This document shows, in pieces, positions 1 to 9,315 of a DNA stretch of 64,000 nucleotides; within the stretch, counting starts at the first letter, position 1; each line of letters starts with the position of its first letter. The DNA lies in assembly GCF_019880245.1 (NCBI RefSeq), contig NZ_CP082286.1:612521-676520 (forward strand), written 5' to 3'. A program made the position numbers and the translations under genes. The notes under the pieces were generated by a model. The model saw only the letters and a list, made by a program, of their open reading frames with translations. It was not told the origin of the DNA and ran no database searches. Origin of the DNA: Halobaculum roseum (GTDB lineage: Archaea; Halobacteriota; Halobacteria; Halobacteriales; Haloferacaceae).

Positions 1-303
1 GGGATGACCCGCGCGATGGCGATCGACTTCGGCCCCGACGTTCGCGTGAACACGGTGAACCCGGGCTGGGTCGCCATCGACCGCACCACCGGCGACATGG
101 ACGAGGAACGCCGCGAGGAGCTCGCGAGCATCCACCCGACCGGCCGGATCGGGGTTCCGGGCGACGTGGCCGCGGCGGTCGCGTTCCTCGCCAGCGACGA
201 GGCCGGCTTCGTCACCGGCGCGAGCCTGACGGTCGACGGCGGCCGCGACGCCGTGTTGCAGGACGACTTCCTCCCCGACTACCGCGAGCGCCGCGAGGAG
301 TAG
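1..303 (+). CDS. SDR family oxidoreductase, C-terminal part (cut by window edge)
   Basis: The reading frame is open from the first base, so this is the last 100 or so residues of a gene that starts outside the window. The C-terminal signature of classical short-chain dehydrogenases is clear: VNTVNPGWV after the active-site helix, a P-TGRIG-PGDVA-AVAFLASDEA block, and VTGASLTVDGG at the cofactor-fold end. Family members are NAD(P)-dependent oxidoreductases of the FabG/3-oxoacyl reductase type. The substrate cannot be told because the Rossmann fold and catalytic Ser-Tyr-Lys lie upstream. The next gene is on the same strand 68 bases further on. Confidence 0.9.
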   Translation, partial: GMTRAMAIDFGPDVRVNTVNPGWVAIDRTTGDMDEERREELASIHPTGRIGVPGDVAAAVAFLASDEAGFVTGASLTVDGGRDAVLQDDFLPDYRERREE

Positions 304-371
304 CGCTGCTCCGGCCGGCGCTCCACCGCGACTCCGGCGGAGGTAAACCGCAGCGTCCCCTGCCCCCGGAT

Positions 372-989
372 ATGAACCCCGACGAGGTCCGCGACGACTG
401 GGCCGAGCGCGAGGGAGAGTTCTCCCCGCGCTACTACGCCGAAAAGGGCCCCGACGACACGAGCGACGCCCTCCGCTCGGCGATCGACTTTTACGTCGGC
501 GCCGACGCCCGGGTGCTCGAACTCGGCTGCGGCTCCGGTCGACACCTCGAACACCTCCGCCGCAACGGCTTCGGGGACCTCGCCGGCGTCGACATCAACG
601 ACGAGTCGTTCGACGTGATGGCCGAGTACTTCCCCGACCTCGCGGAGACGGGCGAGTTCCACACGGGCGCCATCGAGGACCTGCTCCCCGAGTTTGAGGA
701 CGACGCCTTCGATGCGGTCTACTCGGTCGAGACGCTCCAGCACGTCCACCCCGAGGACACGTGGGTGTTCGAGGAGGTCGTCCGGGTCGCCTCCGACCTG
801 CTCGTGACCGTGGAAAACGAGGGCAACGGAGCACAGCGCGGCCGCGAGGGCGCCGAGGTGAGCTACGTCAACGACGAGTTCCCGCTGTATCACCGCAACT
901 GGAAGGACGTGTTCTCCCAGTTTGGCGGCGTGCAGGTCGTGAAGGAGCCGACGAAGCGGGATACGGTCCGGGCGTTCAAGCTAGCCTGA
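372..989 (+). CDS. Class I SAM-dependent methyltransferase
   Basis: A 205-residue protein with a Rossmann-type methyltransferase core. Motif I is VLELGCGSGRH (about residues 49-59), followed by an acidic strand end (GVDINDESFDVM) and YSVETLQHVHPED as motif IV/post-motif. It most resembles small-molecule methyltransferases of the Methyltransf_11/25 type. The N-terminus MNPDEVRDDWAEREGEFSP fits a soluble cytoplasmic enzyme. No substrate can be inferred. It lies downstream of an SDR gene on the same strand and tail-to-tail with the acyl-CoA dehydrogenase fusion. Long opposite-strand frames here are shadows caused by high GC. Confidence 0.85.
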   Translation: MNPDEVRDDWAEREGEFSPRYYAEKGPDDTSDALRSAIDFYVGADARVLELGCGSGRHLEHLRRNGFGDLAGVDINDESFDVMAEYFPDLAETGEFHTGAIEDLLPEFEDDAFDAVYSVETLQHVHPEDTWVFEEVVRVASDLLVTVENEGNGAQRGREGAEVSYVNDEFPLYHRNWKDVFSQFGGVQVVKEPTKRDTVRAFKLA

Positions 990-1013
990 CCGGAAACAGT
1001 CTCGCGTACATAG

Positions 1014-1127
1014 TGGGCGGCTCGCCACAGGGAGCTCGCCGCCGCTGCGCCGAGACGCTCGCTCTCTTACTGGGCGGCTCGGCACGGGGACCTCTCCGCC
1101 GTTTCGCCGAGGTCTCGCTCGCGGTGC
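1014..1127. repeat. Imperfect 57-bp tandem duplication
   Basis: Two consecutive copies begin TGGGCGGCTCG at 1014 and at 1071, period 57. They share CTCGCC/CTCTCC, CCGCCG and CGCCGAG blocks but have diverged at roughly a quarter of positions. The repeat fills the convergent intergenic gap between the methyltransferase and the acyl-CoA dehydrogenase fusion. GCTCGCT-type motifs inside it are common short dispersed sequences in GC-rich haloarchaeal chromosomes. Confidence 0.6.
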
Positions 1128-1141
1128 TCGCTCGACCTCGT

Positions 1142-3121
1142 TTACTTCCCTTCGAACTCCGGCTCCTCGTCGGACATGAACGCCATCACGCCCTCCATGA
1201 GGTCGTCGGTGTTCATCAGCTGCCCGAACGCCTGTGCCTCGATCTCCAGCCCGGCGTCGGTGTCGTCGCGCCCGGCGAGCATCGCGCGCTTCGTGTAGCG
1301 CTGGGCGACGGGCGGCCCGCCGGCCAGATCCTGCGCCAGCTCCATCGCACGCGCCTCCAGCTCGTCGTTGGTGACGACCTCGTTGACGAAGCCGTAGTCG
1401 GCCATCTCCTCGGCGTCGTAGCGCTCGGCGGTGAAGATGATCTCCTTGGCGCGCCCCTCGCCGACGATGTGGCGCAGGCGCTGGGTGCCGCCCCACCCCG
1501 GCAGGAGGCCGAGGTTGTGCTCGGGTTGGCCCAGCTCCGAGCGCTCGGAGGCGACGCGCAGGTCCGCGCAGGTGGCGAACTCCATCCCGCCGCCGAGGCA
1601 GAAGCCGTCGATGCCGGCGACGACCGGGAGGTCCGAAGACTCGAACTTCCCGAACGTCGACTGCCCCTTCCGGGAGAGCTCGACCGCGTGCAGGGGGTCG
1701 CCGCCGCCGGCGGCCATGCTCTGCACGTCGGCGCCGGCGGAGAAGGCCCGCTCGCCCTCGCCGGTCACCAGCACCGCGCGCACGTCGTCGTCGGCCTCCA
1801 GCTCGTCGATTGCCACGCCGAGCTCGTCGAGCAGCTCGCCGGAGATGGTGTTCATCCGGTGGGGGCGGTCGAGGACGATGTGGCCGACGCGCCCCTCGCG
1901 CTCGATGCGGATCGTCTCGAAGTCGACCGCACCCTCGCCGTCGTCGTCGTCACTGCCGTAGAAGCCGTGACCCTCGTCCACGAGGTCCCGGAGGTAGTCG
2001 ACCGCCTCGTACCGCTCGGCGCCCGTCTCCTCGTGGCGCTCGTCGAGCGTCTCGAGCAGTGCGTCGAGGCCGACCGAGTCGGCCATCTTCGCGGGCCCGT
2101 CGGGGAAGCCGGCGCCCAGCTTCACCGCCTGGTCGATGTCGCCGGCGTCGGCCACGTCGTTGCCGATCAGGCCGGCGACCTCGTTCGCCATGACCGCGAG
2201 CAGGGCGCGCTTGACGCCCTCGTCGGCCCCGTCGGAGGGCACCTCGGCACCGGGGCCGTCCTCGTAGTCGTAGAAGCCCGTCCCGGTCTTCTTGCCGAGG
2301 TTCTCGTCGTCGACCTTCTCGACGAGGAGCGGGCACGACTCGTAGGCGTCGCCGAGCACCTCGTGCATGTACTCCAGCACGTGGACGCCCACGTCGATGC
2401 CGACCTGGTCGGCCAGCTCGAAGCTCCCCATCGGGAGCCCCATGTCGTACTTCGTCGTGGAGTCGACTTCCTCGATCGTCGCCTCGCCCTCGTGGACGAG
2501 CCACGCCGCCTCGTTCATCAGCGGGACGAGCACGCGGTTGACGATGAAGCCGGGCGAGTCCTTGCGGACCCGGACGGGCGTCTTGCCCATCCGTTCGGCC
2601 ACGTCCTCGACCAGGTCCATCGTCTCGGCCGACGTGTGGGCGCCGGAGATGACCTCGACGAGCTGCATGCGCACCGGCGGGTTGAAGAAGTGCATCCCGC
2701 AGAAGCGCTCCTCGCGCCCGGTCACCTCCGACAGCTCCGTGATGGAGAGGCTGGAGGTGTTCGACGCGAAGACGGCGCGGTCGGGGGCGTGCTCCTCGAC
2801 CTCGGCGTACACGTCCTTCTTGATGTCCATCTTCTCGGGTACCGCCTCGATCACGAGGTCCGCGTCGGCGACGGCGTCCTCGACGGGGACGACGGGCGTC
2901 ACCCGGTCGAGGGCGGCGTCGGCCTCCTCCTCGGAGATCTGGTCCTTCTCGGCGAGCTTGCCGAGCGACCACTCGATCTGGTCGTAGCCGTTCCGGACGA
3001 ACTCCTCGTTGATGTCCCGCAGGTTCACTTCGTACCCGGCGAGCGCGGCGACCTCCGCGATACCGTGACCCATGTTTCCGGCGCCCAATACCGCGACCGT
3101 GTCTACGTCATCAACGTCCAT
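1142..3121 (-). CDS. Fused 3-hydroxyacyl-CoA dehydrogenase / enoyl-CoA hydratase
   Basis: A 659-residue bifunctional beta-oxidation enzyme. Residues 1-385 or so form the NAD-dependent 3-hydroxyacyl-CoA dehydrogenase: VLGAGNMGHGIAE is the dinucleotide-binding loop, MHFFNPPVRMQLVEVI carries the catalytic His region and DSPGFIVNRVL the C-terminal domain hinge. From about residue 400 a crotonase domain follows, with oxyanion-hole segments AFSAGADV and GFCLGGGMEFA and the glutamate region ELGQPEHNLGLLPGWGG. Domain order is dehydrogenase first, as in many archaeal fusions and opposite to bacterial FadB. I start at the ATG before DVDDVDTVAVLGAGN because upstream codons give unconserved basic sequence. 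It would carry out the second and third steps of fatty-acid oxidation. Confidence 0.93.
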   Translation of the reverse strand: MDVDDVDTVAVLGAGNMGHGIAEVAALAGYEVNLRDINEEFVRNGYDQIEWSLGKLAEKDQISEEEADAALDRVTPVVPVEDAVADADLVIEAVPEKMDIKKDVYAEVEEHAPDRAVFASNTSSLSITELSEVTGREERFCGMHFFNPPVRMQLVEVISGAHTSAETMDLVEDVAERMGKTPVRVRKDSPGFIVNRVLVPLMNEAAWLVHEGEATIEEVDSTTKYDMGLPMGSFELADQVGIDVGVHVLEYMHEVLGDAYESCPLLVEKVDDENLGKKTGTGFYDYEDGPGAEVPSDGADEGVKRALLAVMANEVAGLIGNDVADAGDIDQAVKLGAGFPDGPAKMADSVGLDALLETLDERHEETGAERYEAVDYLRDLVDEGHGFYGSDDDDGEGAVDFETIRIEREGRVGHIVLDRPHRMNTISGELLDELGVAIDELEADDDVRAVLVTGEGERAFSAGADVQSMAAGGGDPLHAVELSRKGQSTFGKFESSDLPVVAGIDGFCLGGGMEFATCADLRVASERSELGQPEHNLGLLPGWGGTQRLRHIVGEGRAKEIIFTAERYDAEEMADYGFVNEVVTNDELEARAMELAQDLAGGPPVAQRYTKRAMLAGRDDTDAGLEIEAQAFGQLMNTDDLMEGVMAFMSDEEPEFEGK

Positions 3122-3288
3122 GTGACTCGCCTCGAAGTCCCCCCGATTCAACGTTTCCCTCCGCCGCGACGGGAACACGACACCAGTTTTCCGGAGTTGC
3201 TCGCTCCGCCTCGAATCGCCTCTCGTCCCCGCGAAATCTTCCCCCGATCCCCGAAAGCCGTTTCTCGCCCGCGCCCCCACCACGGGGT

Positions 3289-3948
3289 ATGCCAGTGGAT
3301 GCGGACGCCGACGCGTTCGACGAGCTCGACCCGAGCGACCGCGAGGCGCTCTCGGCGCTGCGCGACGACGACCTGCTCGGTCCGGTGATCGACCGACACG
3401 GACCGCTCACGATCGAACCCGCCGCCGATCCCTTCGAGCGACTCGTCGTGTCGATCCTCCGTCAGCAGGTGTCGATGGCGTCCGCGAAGGCGACGCGCGA
3501 GCGCCTGTTCGACGCCGTCGATGTGACGCCCGCGGGCCTGCTCGCGGCCGAGGAGACGACGCTGAAGGACGCGGGGCTCTCCCGACAGAAGACGCGGTAC
3601 GTGTGCAACGTCGCCGAGGCGTTCGCCGACAACGACTGGGACCACGAGGCGTTCGCCGCGATGAGCGACGACGAGGTCCGCCAGGAGTTGACCGCGATCA
3701 CCGGCGTCGGCGAGTGGACCGCGAACATGCAGTTACTGTTCACCCTCGGTCGTCCGGACGTGTTCCCCGTCGGCGACCTCGGGATCCGGAAGGGGATGGA
3801 GGAGCTGTACGGCCGGGAGATGAGTCGCGCGGAGATGGTCGAGGAAGCCGAGCGGTGGGCGCCGTACCGCAGCTACGCGTCGCTGTACCTGTGGCGCGCG
3901 AAGGAGGACATCGCCGCCGGGGTAGACGAGGTCGTCGGCGACGAGTAG
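3289..3948 (+). CDS. HhH-GPD DNA glycosylase, AlkA-like 3-methyladenine glycosylase
   Basis: A 219-residue base-excision repair glycosylase. The core helix LVVSILRQQVSMASA is typical of AlkA-type enzymes. The helix-hairpin-helix is ITGVGEWTANMQLLF (about 137-151), and the catalytic aspartate is D163 in FPVGDLGIRKG. No iron-sulfur cysteine cluster follows, which argues against Nth/MutY and for the 3-methyladenine/alkylated-purine branch. The gene is divergent from the acyl-CoA enzyme with about 170 bases between starts. The start ATG gives the usual short acidic N-terminus before the DREALSALRDDD helix. Confidence 0.88.
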   Translation: MPVDADADAFDELDPSDREALSALRDDDLLGPVIDRHGPLTIEPAADPFERLVVSILRQQVSMASAKATRERLFDAVDVTPAGLLAAEETTLKDAGLSRQKTRYVCNVAEAFADNDWDHEAFAAMSDDEVRQELTAITGVGEWTANMQLLFTLGRPDVFPVGDLGIRKGMEELYGREMSRAEMVEEAERWAPYRSYASLYLWRAKEDIAAGVDEVVGDE

Positions 3949-4045
3949 GGGACGGGACGGGGAGCGTCCGCACCGGCGTCCCGAACCGGCCGCGTCGCCA
4001 CTCGGTGGCAGCTGAGATCGAGAGATCGAGAAGCGGCGAGCCGAC

Positions 4046-4651
4046 TTACAGCTCGACCGCGCTCTTCTGTCCGAGCGACGAGGGCACCGTGAAGCGGATG
4101 CTCGTCGTCGCGCCGGCCATCGTGTTGATCTTGATCGTGACCTCGTCGCCCTCGGTCAGCTCCTCCCCGGTGAACTCGCTCACGTCGAACACGAGGTTCA
4201 GGCGGTCGTCGGCGTCGTTGAGGACGTTATCGGAGTTGTCGGAGTCCTTCACCGCGACGTAGGAGAACTCGTCGCCGGTGGGACCGCTACCGGCGGTGTA
4301 GTTCTGTGTGGTCGAAACGAGCTGGTAGGTCCCGCTGTTGTCGATCCACGACACCGTCGCGTTCTGGATGTCGATCTCGCCGGCGCCGGGCGCCTGCGTC
4401 ACCGTCACGTTCACGAGGTCGATCTCGCCGGCGTTGGTCACGTTGCCGACGGTGGCGACCTCCTGCACGCGGTCGCTGACCTGCTTACTGCTCTGTTGAC
4501 CCGTTTCCTGCGACTTGCTCTGGAGGAATCCCGCGGTGTTGATGAGGACGCCGGCGGCGATCGCTGCCACCAGCACCATCGCGATGAACACGATGAGCGT
4601 CCCGATCCCGACCTGCCCGCGCTCTTCCTCGTCCGTGATGAATTCGAACAT
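4046..4651 (-). CDS. Archaellin (archaeal flagellin)
   Basis: A 201-residue filament protein. The N-terminus [20 protein letters not shown] is the class III signal peptide of archaellins, processed by prepilin peptidase PibD after Gly12. The hydrophobic helix up to about residue 40 ([19 protein letters not shown]) forms the filament core. The rest is the beta-rich outer domain, with several N-x-S/T sequons (NVTNAG, NVTVT, NATVS, NYTAG) that could be N-glycosylated. No arlCDEFGHIJ or chemotaxis genes are nearby, so it is an isolated archaellin gene. Possible TATA elements lie 40-70 bases upstream (GGTATACCCG near 4687, GATATACC near 4713). Confidence 0.93.
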   Translation of the reverse strand: MFEFITDEEERGQVGIGTLIVFIAMVLVAAIAAGVLINTAGFLQSKSQETGQQSSKQVSDRVQEVATVGNVTNAGEIDLVNVTVTQAPGAGEIDIQNATVSWIDNSGTYQLVSTTQNYTAGSGPTGDEFSYVAVKDSDNSDNVLNDADDRLNLVFDVSEFTGEELTEGDEVTIKINTMAGATTSIRFTVPSSLGQKSAVEL

Positions 4652-4900
4652 TGTGTCTCGTTCCGACCCGTCCGCGACGGCGGATCGGGTATACCCGGAT
4701 CGGCGCCGAGCGCGTTGATATACCTTCGCCGCCGAGTTTCAGCGTCGATAACGGGACGGGCAGCGTCGTCGCCACTGCGGTCGGGAAGCGTCGAATGAAC
4801 GGAAAACGGGAATGAACGGAAAACCGGATGCCGAACGGGCGCGCCTCGCGGGCGGGATCGGTCGGTCCGGTCAGGAAGACGCGAACCGCGTGGACCGGGA

Positions 4901-5104
4901 TTACTCGTCGTCGCCGTCGTCGTCGCCGTCGTCCTTCATCGTCTGGAGCTGCGAGACCAGGTCGTCGGTGGAGGCGCCCGCCTCGAAGCTCGCCTCGCCC
5001 TCGTGTTCGTTCTCGTGGGCGTCGACGGTCGAGCCGTCGCCCGCGTCGCCGCCGTCGTTCTGTTGACGCTCCTGCTCGGATTCGTCGTAGCTCCCGAAGC
5101 CCAT
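4901..5104 (-). CDS. DUF5786 family small acidic protein
   Basis: A 67-residue, strongly acidic protein beginning MGFGSYDESEQERQ, a start I recognise from the haloarchaeal DUF5786 family. The middle is a variable acidic stretch (EHEGEASFEAGAS). A short helix, STDDLVSQLQTMK, precedes an Asp-only tail. The ATG at 5104 gives exactly this conserved start; the longer frame upstream is basic and unlike haloarchaeal protein. Function is unknown. It lies between the archaellin and RimK genes on the same strand. Confidence 0.85.
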   Translation of the reverse strand: MGFGSYDESEQERQQNDGGDAGDGSTVDAHENEHEGEASFEAGASTDDLVSQLQTMKDDGDDDGDDE

Positions 5105-5189
5105 ACCCCACAGTGGTGAGCCGAGAGGGATAAGCGACCCGGCCTGTCGGGCGAGTGTGAGTCGCTGCCGCGTTACTCCTCGCGCCGTC

Positions 5190-6548
5190 CTACTCCTCGC
5201 TTCCCTCTTCCTCCTCCTCGTCGCTCTCGGGGTCACGACCCTCGTCGGCACGCCGCTGCACGTCGACGCGGTAATGCTGGAGGATGTCGCGTCCGAGAAG
5301 CACGGGATACTCCATGTGCGAGCGGTCCTCCACGCTGGCGGTGACCGTGTGTTGCTCGCCGCCGATGCCGACGACGAGGTCGACGACCGGTCGAGCCTTC
5401 CCCGACTTCACGGAGCCGGACTTGATCCGGGTCATGCTCTTGATCGGGCCGGCGCCGATCTCGGCGGCGAGCTTCGTGTCGATCGACGAGCGCGTCGCGC
5501 CGGTGTCGGACTTGGCGAACGCCTGGGTCGACCCCCGCGTACCGGCCACGTGGACCTCCTCGATGTAGCCGATGAGCGTGGTCTGGCCGTCGTTGATCCG
5601 GCGCTGAGGCGGCATGCACGCCGGCGTCGAATCGTCGAGCACCGCCGACAGCTCGGCGACGCTGTCGTCGTCGACGGCGCCGCCGCCGCGCTCGATCGCC
5701 AGCCGAGCGATGTGGGGAGCCGGCGAGCGGCCGCTCGCCTTGAACAGCCCCTTGAACCCGGCGGTGGGGTTGACCTCCAGTACGTACCACCCGTCGTACC
5801 CCTGCACGAGGTCGACGCCGGCGTAGTCGAGGCCGATCGTCTCGGTCGCGTCGAGCGCCATCTCCCGCACCTCCTCGTCGAGGGTCCCGGTCGCGTCCTC
5901 CACGTCGCCGCCGAGCGCGACGTTGGTGCGCCAGTCGCCCTCCGGCGCGTAGCGGTTCATCGCGGCGACGACCTCGCCGCCGACGACGTACACGCGGGTG
6001 TCGTGGTGGCGCTCGTCGTCGCGGTCGATGAGGTCCTGGAGGAACGCCTGTCTGTTCCCGACCATCGGGTTGACCGGCTCGTCGAGGGGGATCTTCCAGG
6101 TACCGCCGCCGTGGGTACCGATCGCGGTCTTGTACACGCCCTCCTCGCCGAAGCGGGCGCGGCCCTCGTTGAGGCGGTCGTTCGACAGCGCCAGCAGCGC
6201 GTCCGGCACGCGGATGCCGGCCTCCGCCAGCGCGACGGCGGAGGCGAACTTGTGCATCGCCGTGAGCACCGCGGACGGATCGTTGAGGACCGGTCGCGCG
6301 CGGCCGAACGTGTGGGCGAGCCCGAGCCCCTCGGCCGGCTGTTCGATGTTCGACAACAGCATCCGGTTGGCGATCACGTCGACCTCCGGCTCGATGGTTA
6401 CTTCGCCGTCCTCGATGCTGACGGCCGCGTTCTCGCGACGGAGCCACACGGGCTCGTGACCGAGCGCCTCGATCGCGTTGCAGATAGCCTTCGTCTCCTT
6501 GCTCGTGTGCAGCGAAAGTACGCCGACGCGTACCGGATCTCCACTCAT
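5190..6548 (-). CDS. rimK: RimK-type ATP-grasp ligase fused to retropepsin-like RimB/ATP-dependent zinc protease domain
   Basis: A 452-residue two-domain protein. Residues 1-300 or so are a RimK-family ATP-grasp ligase (alpha-L-glutamate/amino acid ligase): GVYKTAIGTHGGGTWKI holds the lysine and flexible glycine loop, RVYVVGGEVVAAMNRY and VLEVNPTAGFKG (256-267) the metal-binding strands. Residues 320-430 carry a retropepsin-like domain: SDTGATRSS with Asp-Thr-Gly at 348-350, and the closing VLLGRDIL near 417. In bacteria the RimB-type protease is a separate partner; fusion is common in haloarchaea. It ends in an acidic Glu tail. The divergent neighbour is an AstE-like metallohydrolase, suggesting one pathway adding and removing amino acids on a peptide or small-molecule target. 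Confidence 0.88.
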   Translation of the reverse strand: MSGDPVRVGVLSLHTSKETKAICNAIEALGHEPVWLRRENAAVSIEDGEVTIEPEVDVIANRMLLSNIEQPAEGLGLAHTFGRARPVLNDPSAVLTAMHKFASAVALAEAGIRVPDALLALSNDRLNEGRARFGEEGVYKTAIGTHGGGTWKIPLDEPVNPMVGNRQAFLQDLIDRDDERHHDTRVYVVGGEVVAAMNRYAPEGDWRTNVALGGDVEDATGTLDEEVREMALDATETIGLDYAGVDLVQGYDGWYVLEVNPTAGFKGLFKASGRSPAPHIARLAIERGGGAVDDDSVAELSAVLDDSTPACMPPQRRINDGQTTLIGYIEEVHVAGTRGSTQAFAKSDTGATRSSIDTKLAAEIGAGPIKSMTRIKSGSVKSGKARPVVDLVVGIGGEQHTVTASVEDRSHMEYPVLLGRDILQHYRVDVQRRADEGRDPESDEEEEEGSEE

Positions 6549-6702
6549 ACAAACTGACTCGTCGGCGGCGTCAAATGTGTCCCGGTCGACCGAACGGCGT
6601 GCGAACCGGGATCACGCGCCGCCGGTCGACCCGTCGCCGTGCGGTCCGTCAGCCTGGTGGTCTGTCCGCCGGTCGGGCCGTCAACCGACCGGCCGACGCG
6701 GT

Positions 6703-6711
6703 AGTTTATCA
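6703..6711 (+). promoter_or_regulatory. TATA element of the AstE-like gene
   Basis: TTTATC at 6705-6710 lies about 27 nt before the ATG at 6735. This is the expected distance for a leaderless archaeal transcript and supports that start. The preceding bases are GC-rich, with no clear purine-rich BRE. Confidence 0.5.
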
Positions 6712-6734
6712 CGCTCGGTCGCACACCGGCGATC

Positions 6735-7757
6735 ATGACCGACGCCGACGCCTTCACGTACAACGGGGGCCGGGTGGACCCGGGGGAGCGACAGAACATC
6801 CGGTTCGTGGTGTCGGAGACGTACCTCGGCGACCCGGTCCGGATCCCGGTGACGATCATCAACGGCGAGCGACCGGGCCCGACGGCGTTCCTCTCGGCGG
6901 CCGCTCACGGCGACGAGCTCAACGGCATCGAGGTCGTCAGGGAGGTCGCCCACGAGTGGGACCTCTCGGAGCTGTGCGGGACGATCATCTGTCTGCCCGT
7001 GTTGAACGTCCCCGGGTTCCTCGCCCAACAGCGCTACCTCCCGGTGTACGACCGGGACCTGAACCGCTCGTTCCCCGGGTCGGCCGACTCGACGAGCGCC
7101 AAGCGGATGGCCGCGCGCATCTACACGAACTTCATCGAGCCGTGCGACTTCGGCCTCGACTTCCACACGTCGACGCGAGGGCGGACGAACATGATCCACG
7201 TCCGCGCCGACATGGGCGACCCCGACGCCGCCCGCCTCGCCCGTGCGTACGGGACGAACGTCATCATCGACAGCGAGGGCGCCTCGGGGATGCTCCGGAC
7301 GGAGGCGGTGACCGACGACATCGCGGCGATCACCGTCGAGATGGGCGAGGCACACCGCTTCCAGCGGGCGCTCATCGACGAGGCGCTCTCCGGGGTTCGG
7401 TCGACGTTCGCCGAGTACGGCATGCTCGAGGCCGAGCAGGTCCGCTGGCCCGGCTGGCGGACCGTGATCACCGAGGAGCGCGAGAAGACGTGGCTCAGAG
7501 CCGACGCCGGCGGGATGGTCGACATGCACTTCGAGCGGGGGTCGCTGGTCCACGAGGGGGACACCGTCTGCACCATCACGAACCCGTTCAAGAACGACAA
7601 CGCCCCCGTCGAGGCCCCCTTCACCGGACTCCTCGTCGGGATCCTCGAGAACCCGGTCGTGTACCCCGGGAACCCGCTGTGTCACCTCGTCGAACTCGAC
7701 GAGCGGACCCGGCGGGTGGTCGAACTCGACCAGAGCCCGTCCGGGACGGTGGGGTAG
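6735..7757 (+). CDS. Succinylglutamate desuccinylase/aspartoacylase family zinc hydrolase
   Basis: A 340-residue M14-like metallohydrolase. Zinc ligands are visible as H58 and E61 in [11 protein letters not shown] and the later histidine in [20 protein letters not shown] is the substrate-carboxylate arginine segment and VEMGEAHRF holds the catalytic glutamate. The C-terminal 80 residues form the beta-rich capping domain ([20 protein letters not shown]). Family members cleave N-acyl amino acids such as succinylglutamate or acetylaspartate. It is divergent from the RimK-protease fusion with 186 bases between starts, and the two often occur together in haloarchaea. Its true substrate may be a RimK-made amide rather than succinylglutamate. 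Confidence 0.87.
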   Translation: MTDADAFTYNGGRVDPGERQNIRFVVSETYLGDPVRIPVTIINGERPGPTAFLSAAAHGDELNGIEVVREVAHEWDLSELCGTIICLPVLNVPGFLAQQRYLPVYDRDLNRSFPGSADSTSAKRMAARIYTNFIEPCDFGLDFHTSTRGRTNMIHVRADMGDPDAARLARAYGTNVIIDSEGASGMLRTEAVTDDIAAITVEMGEAHRFQRALIDEALSGVRSTFAEYGMLEAEQVRWPGWRTVITEEREKTWLRADAGGMVDMHFERGSLVHEGDTVCTITNPFKNDNAPVEAPFTGLLVGILENPVVYPGNPLCHLVELDERTRRVVELDQSPSGTVG

Positions 7758-7770
7758 CCGGCCGACCCGT

Positions 7771-8718
7771 TCACTCGACGACGCGCAGGTCGGGAGCGAC
7801 GACGACACCGCTCCCTCCCTCCGGCGGCTCGAAGACGACGGTCCCGTCCTCCCGCGGGGACGCCGACCACGTGATGAACTCGCCGAACCGCCGCCAGGCG
7901 GCCTCGCCGGCGGCGGTCGGTTCGGCGGGTTCGCCCCGCCGCTCGGGACGGGCGTCGATCCCGTCGGCCCCGGGGTTCCCGAACAGCGGATGGGTCACGC
8001 GCCCCCTGCCGCACGTCTCGCAGACGACCTCCGCGAGGACGGGATACGCGGCGTGACAGTCGGGACAGATCCCGTCGCGGTCGTGGTCGAGACACTGCCT
8101 GAGCCGGCCGTCGACGACGCCCCCACACTCCAGACAGATCCCGTCGACCATGGGCCGCAGCCGGCGTTCGAACACTCGGTGTGCCCGCCGGAACAGCGGG
8201 GTCGGATCAAGCTGTTCGACGGCCGTCGGCGGAAGGACGATCCCCGTGAGCGTCCCCGAGGGGCACTCGTCGGCGCCGAAGAGTCCCTCGCAGGCCGAAC
8301 AGCAGGTGAACAGGTGATGGTCGGCGTAGATCACGTGTACGTCGCCGCCGCAGCGGGGACACCGCGCGTCGACCGGCTCGGCCTCGAGGTCGGCGTCGCC
8401 GTCGACGATGCCGCGTTCCAAGAGTCGAACCGTCTCCCGGCCGGGTTCGAGCAACCGGTAGCCGCCCGGCGTCTTCTCGACGAACCGCCCGACGAGCTTT
8501 CCGAGGTGGTAGCCGAACTTCCCGCTGTCGCGCTCCCCGACGGCGCGGCGCAGGTCGCTGTAGGCCATGGGGTCGGTCCGGGGACCCGCACGCTCCTCGT
8601 GTTCGGCGAGCACGCGGAGGATCGACAGCCGGAGGTCGTCGCCGAGAAAGGAGAACGCGTCGACCGCGCGTTCCGTCGACCGATCGGTCACTACCGCCAG
8701 TGCGGTGCACGGCGGCAT
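7771..8718 (-). CDS. ArsR-like winged-helix regulator with multiple zinc ribbons
   Basis: About 315 residues. The N-terminal winged helix ([20 protein letters not shown] ... [26 protein letters not shown]) is of the ArsR type. Three Cys pairs follow: [10 protein letters not shown] with a later [15 protein letters not shown] with CPDC, and CETCGRG. This HTH plus zinc-ribbon layout is common in haloarchaeal putative transcription regulators. I prefer the ATG at 8718; a GTG at 8739 would add seven residues and neither has a strong TATA box. The gene ends 13 bases after the convergent AstE-like gene. Ligand and targets are unknown; it lies divergently next to the succinate dehydrogenase operon but need not control it. 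Confidence 0.78.
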   Translation of the reverse strand: MPPCTALAVVTDRSTERAVDAFSFLGDDLRLSILRVLAEHEERAGPRTDPMAYSDLRRAVGERDSGKFGYHLGKLVGRFVEKTPGGYRLLEPGRETVRLLERGIVDGDADLEAEPVDARCPRCGGDVHVIYADHHLFTCCSACEGLFGADECPSGTLTGIVLPPTAVEQLDPTPLFRRAHRVFERRLRPMVDGICLECGGVVDGRLRQCLDHDRDGICPDCHAAYPVLAEVVCETCGRGRVTHPLFGNPGADGIDARPERRGEPAEPTAAGEAAWRRFGEFITWSASPREDGTVVFEPPEGGSGVVVAPDLRVVE

Positions 8719-8856
8719 AACGTTCACGCAGTCGGACACCTTCGCCGAGCCCTCGGCGATCCGGCGGTAGAGGTCGTTCTCGGTGTCTCGTTCGGCCGGT
8801 CGAGGGCCCGACCCCGCGGCGATCGGCCCCGCGGGCGTGCGAGTGCGTCACGTAAC

Positions 8857-8864
8857 TACTATAC
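8857..8864 (+). promoter_or_regulatory. TATA box of the sdh operon
   Basis: TACTATAC lies about 29 nt before the sdhC ATG at 8890, fitting initiation at or very near the start codon. It would drive sdhC, sdhD, sdhB and perhaps sdhA. Confidence 0.6.
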
Positions 8865-8889
8865 CCCCATAGGACGGAGCCACGGACGT

Positions 8890-9315
8890 ATGAGCCAGTC
8901 GTATGACAGGGGCCTCGTCGAGGACTTCGGTCGGTGGCGGGAGTTCTCGGCGGGGATGTGGGCCTGGGTGTTCCACAAGTTCACGGGCTGGGTGCTCGTG
9001 GGCTACCTGTTCACCCATATCGCCGTGCTGAGTACCGCCATCTCCGCGGCCGGGCAGACGCAGCGGATCGCAGCCGAGAACGACGTGTACACGATGGTCA
9101 TCCAGAACCTCGAGAGCCTGCTGGTCGTCCGCATCCTCGAGGTCGGGCTGCTCGCGGTGGCCGTCTTCCACATCCTGAACGGCTGCCGGCTGCTGCTGGT
9201 CGACCTGGGGATCGGGCTGGAAAGCCAGGACAAGAGCTTCTACGCGTCGCTGGTGCTGACGGGCGCCATCGTCGTGGCGTCGGTGCCGACGTTCCTCTCG
9301 GGGGTGTTCGGCTGA
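8890..9315 (+). CDS. sdhC: Succinate dehydrogenase cytochrome b556 subunit
   Basis: A 141-residue integral membrane anchor of complex II. Three hydrophobic segments are visible (about 24-46, 72-96 and 115-137). The first carries [20 protein letters not shown], whose histidines match the heme b and quinone site of SdhC. The second contains [16 protein letters not shown], the conserved helix II His-x-x-x-Gly-x-Arg. It is the first gene of the operon; its TGA overlaps the next ATG by one base, indicating translational coupling. It anchors the flavoprotein and iron-sulfur subunits so that electrons from succinate reduce membrane quinone. Confidence 0.93.
   Translation: MSQSYDRGLVEDFGRWREFSAGMWAWVFHKFTGWVLVGYLFTHIAVLSTAISAAGQTQRIAAENDVYTMVIQNLESLLVVRILEVGLLAVAVFHILNGCRLLLVDLGIGLESQDKSFYASLVLTGAIVVASVPTFLSGVFG

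Noticed and set aside
761..3388. 875-codon plus-strand frame over the acyl-CoA dehydrogenase fusion
   Set aside because: It is the opposite-strand shadow of a well-supported enzyme; its composition (Val/Leu/Arg/His-rich, no motifs) is typical of antisense frames in GC-rich DNA.
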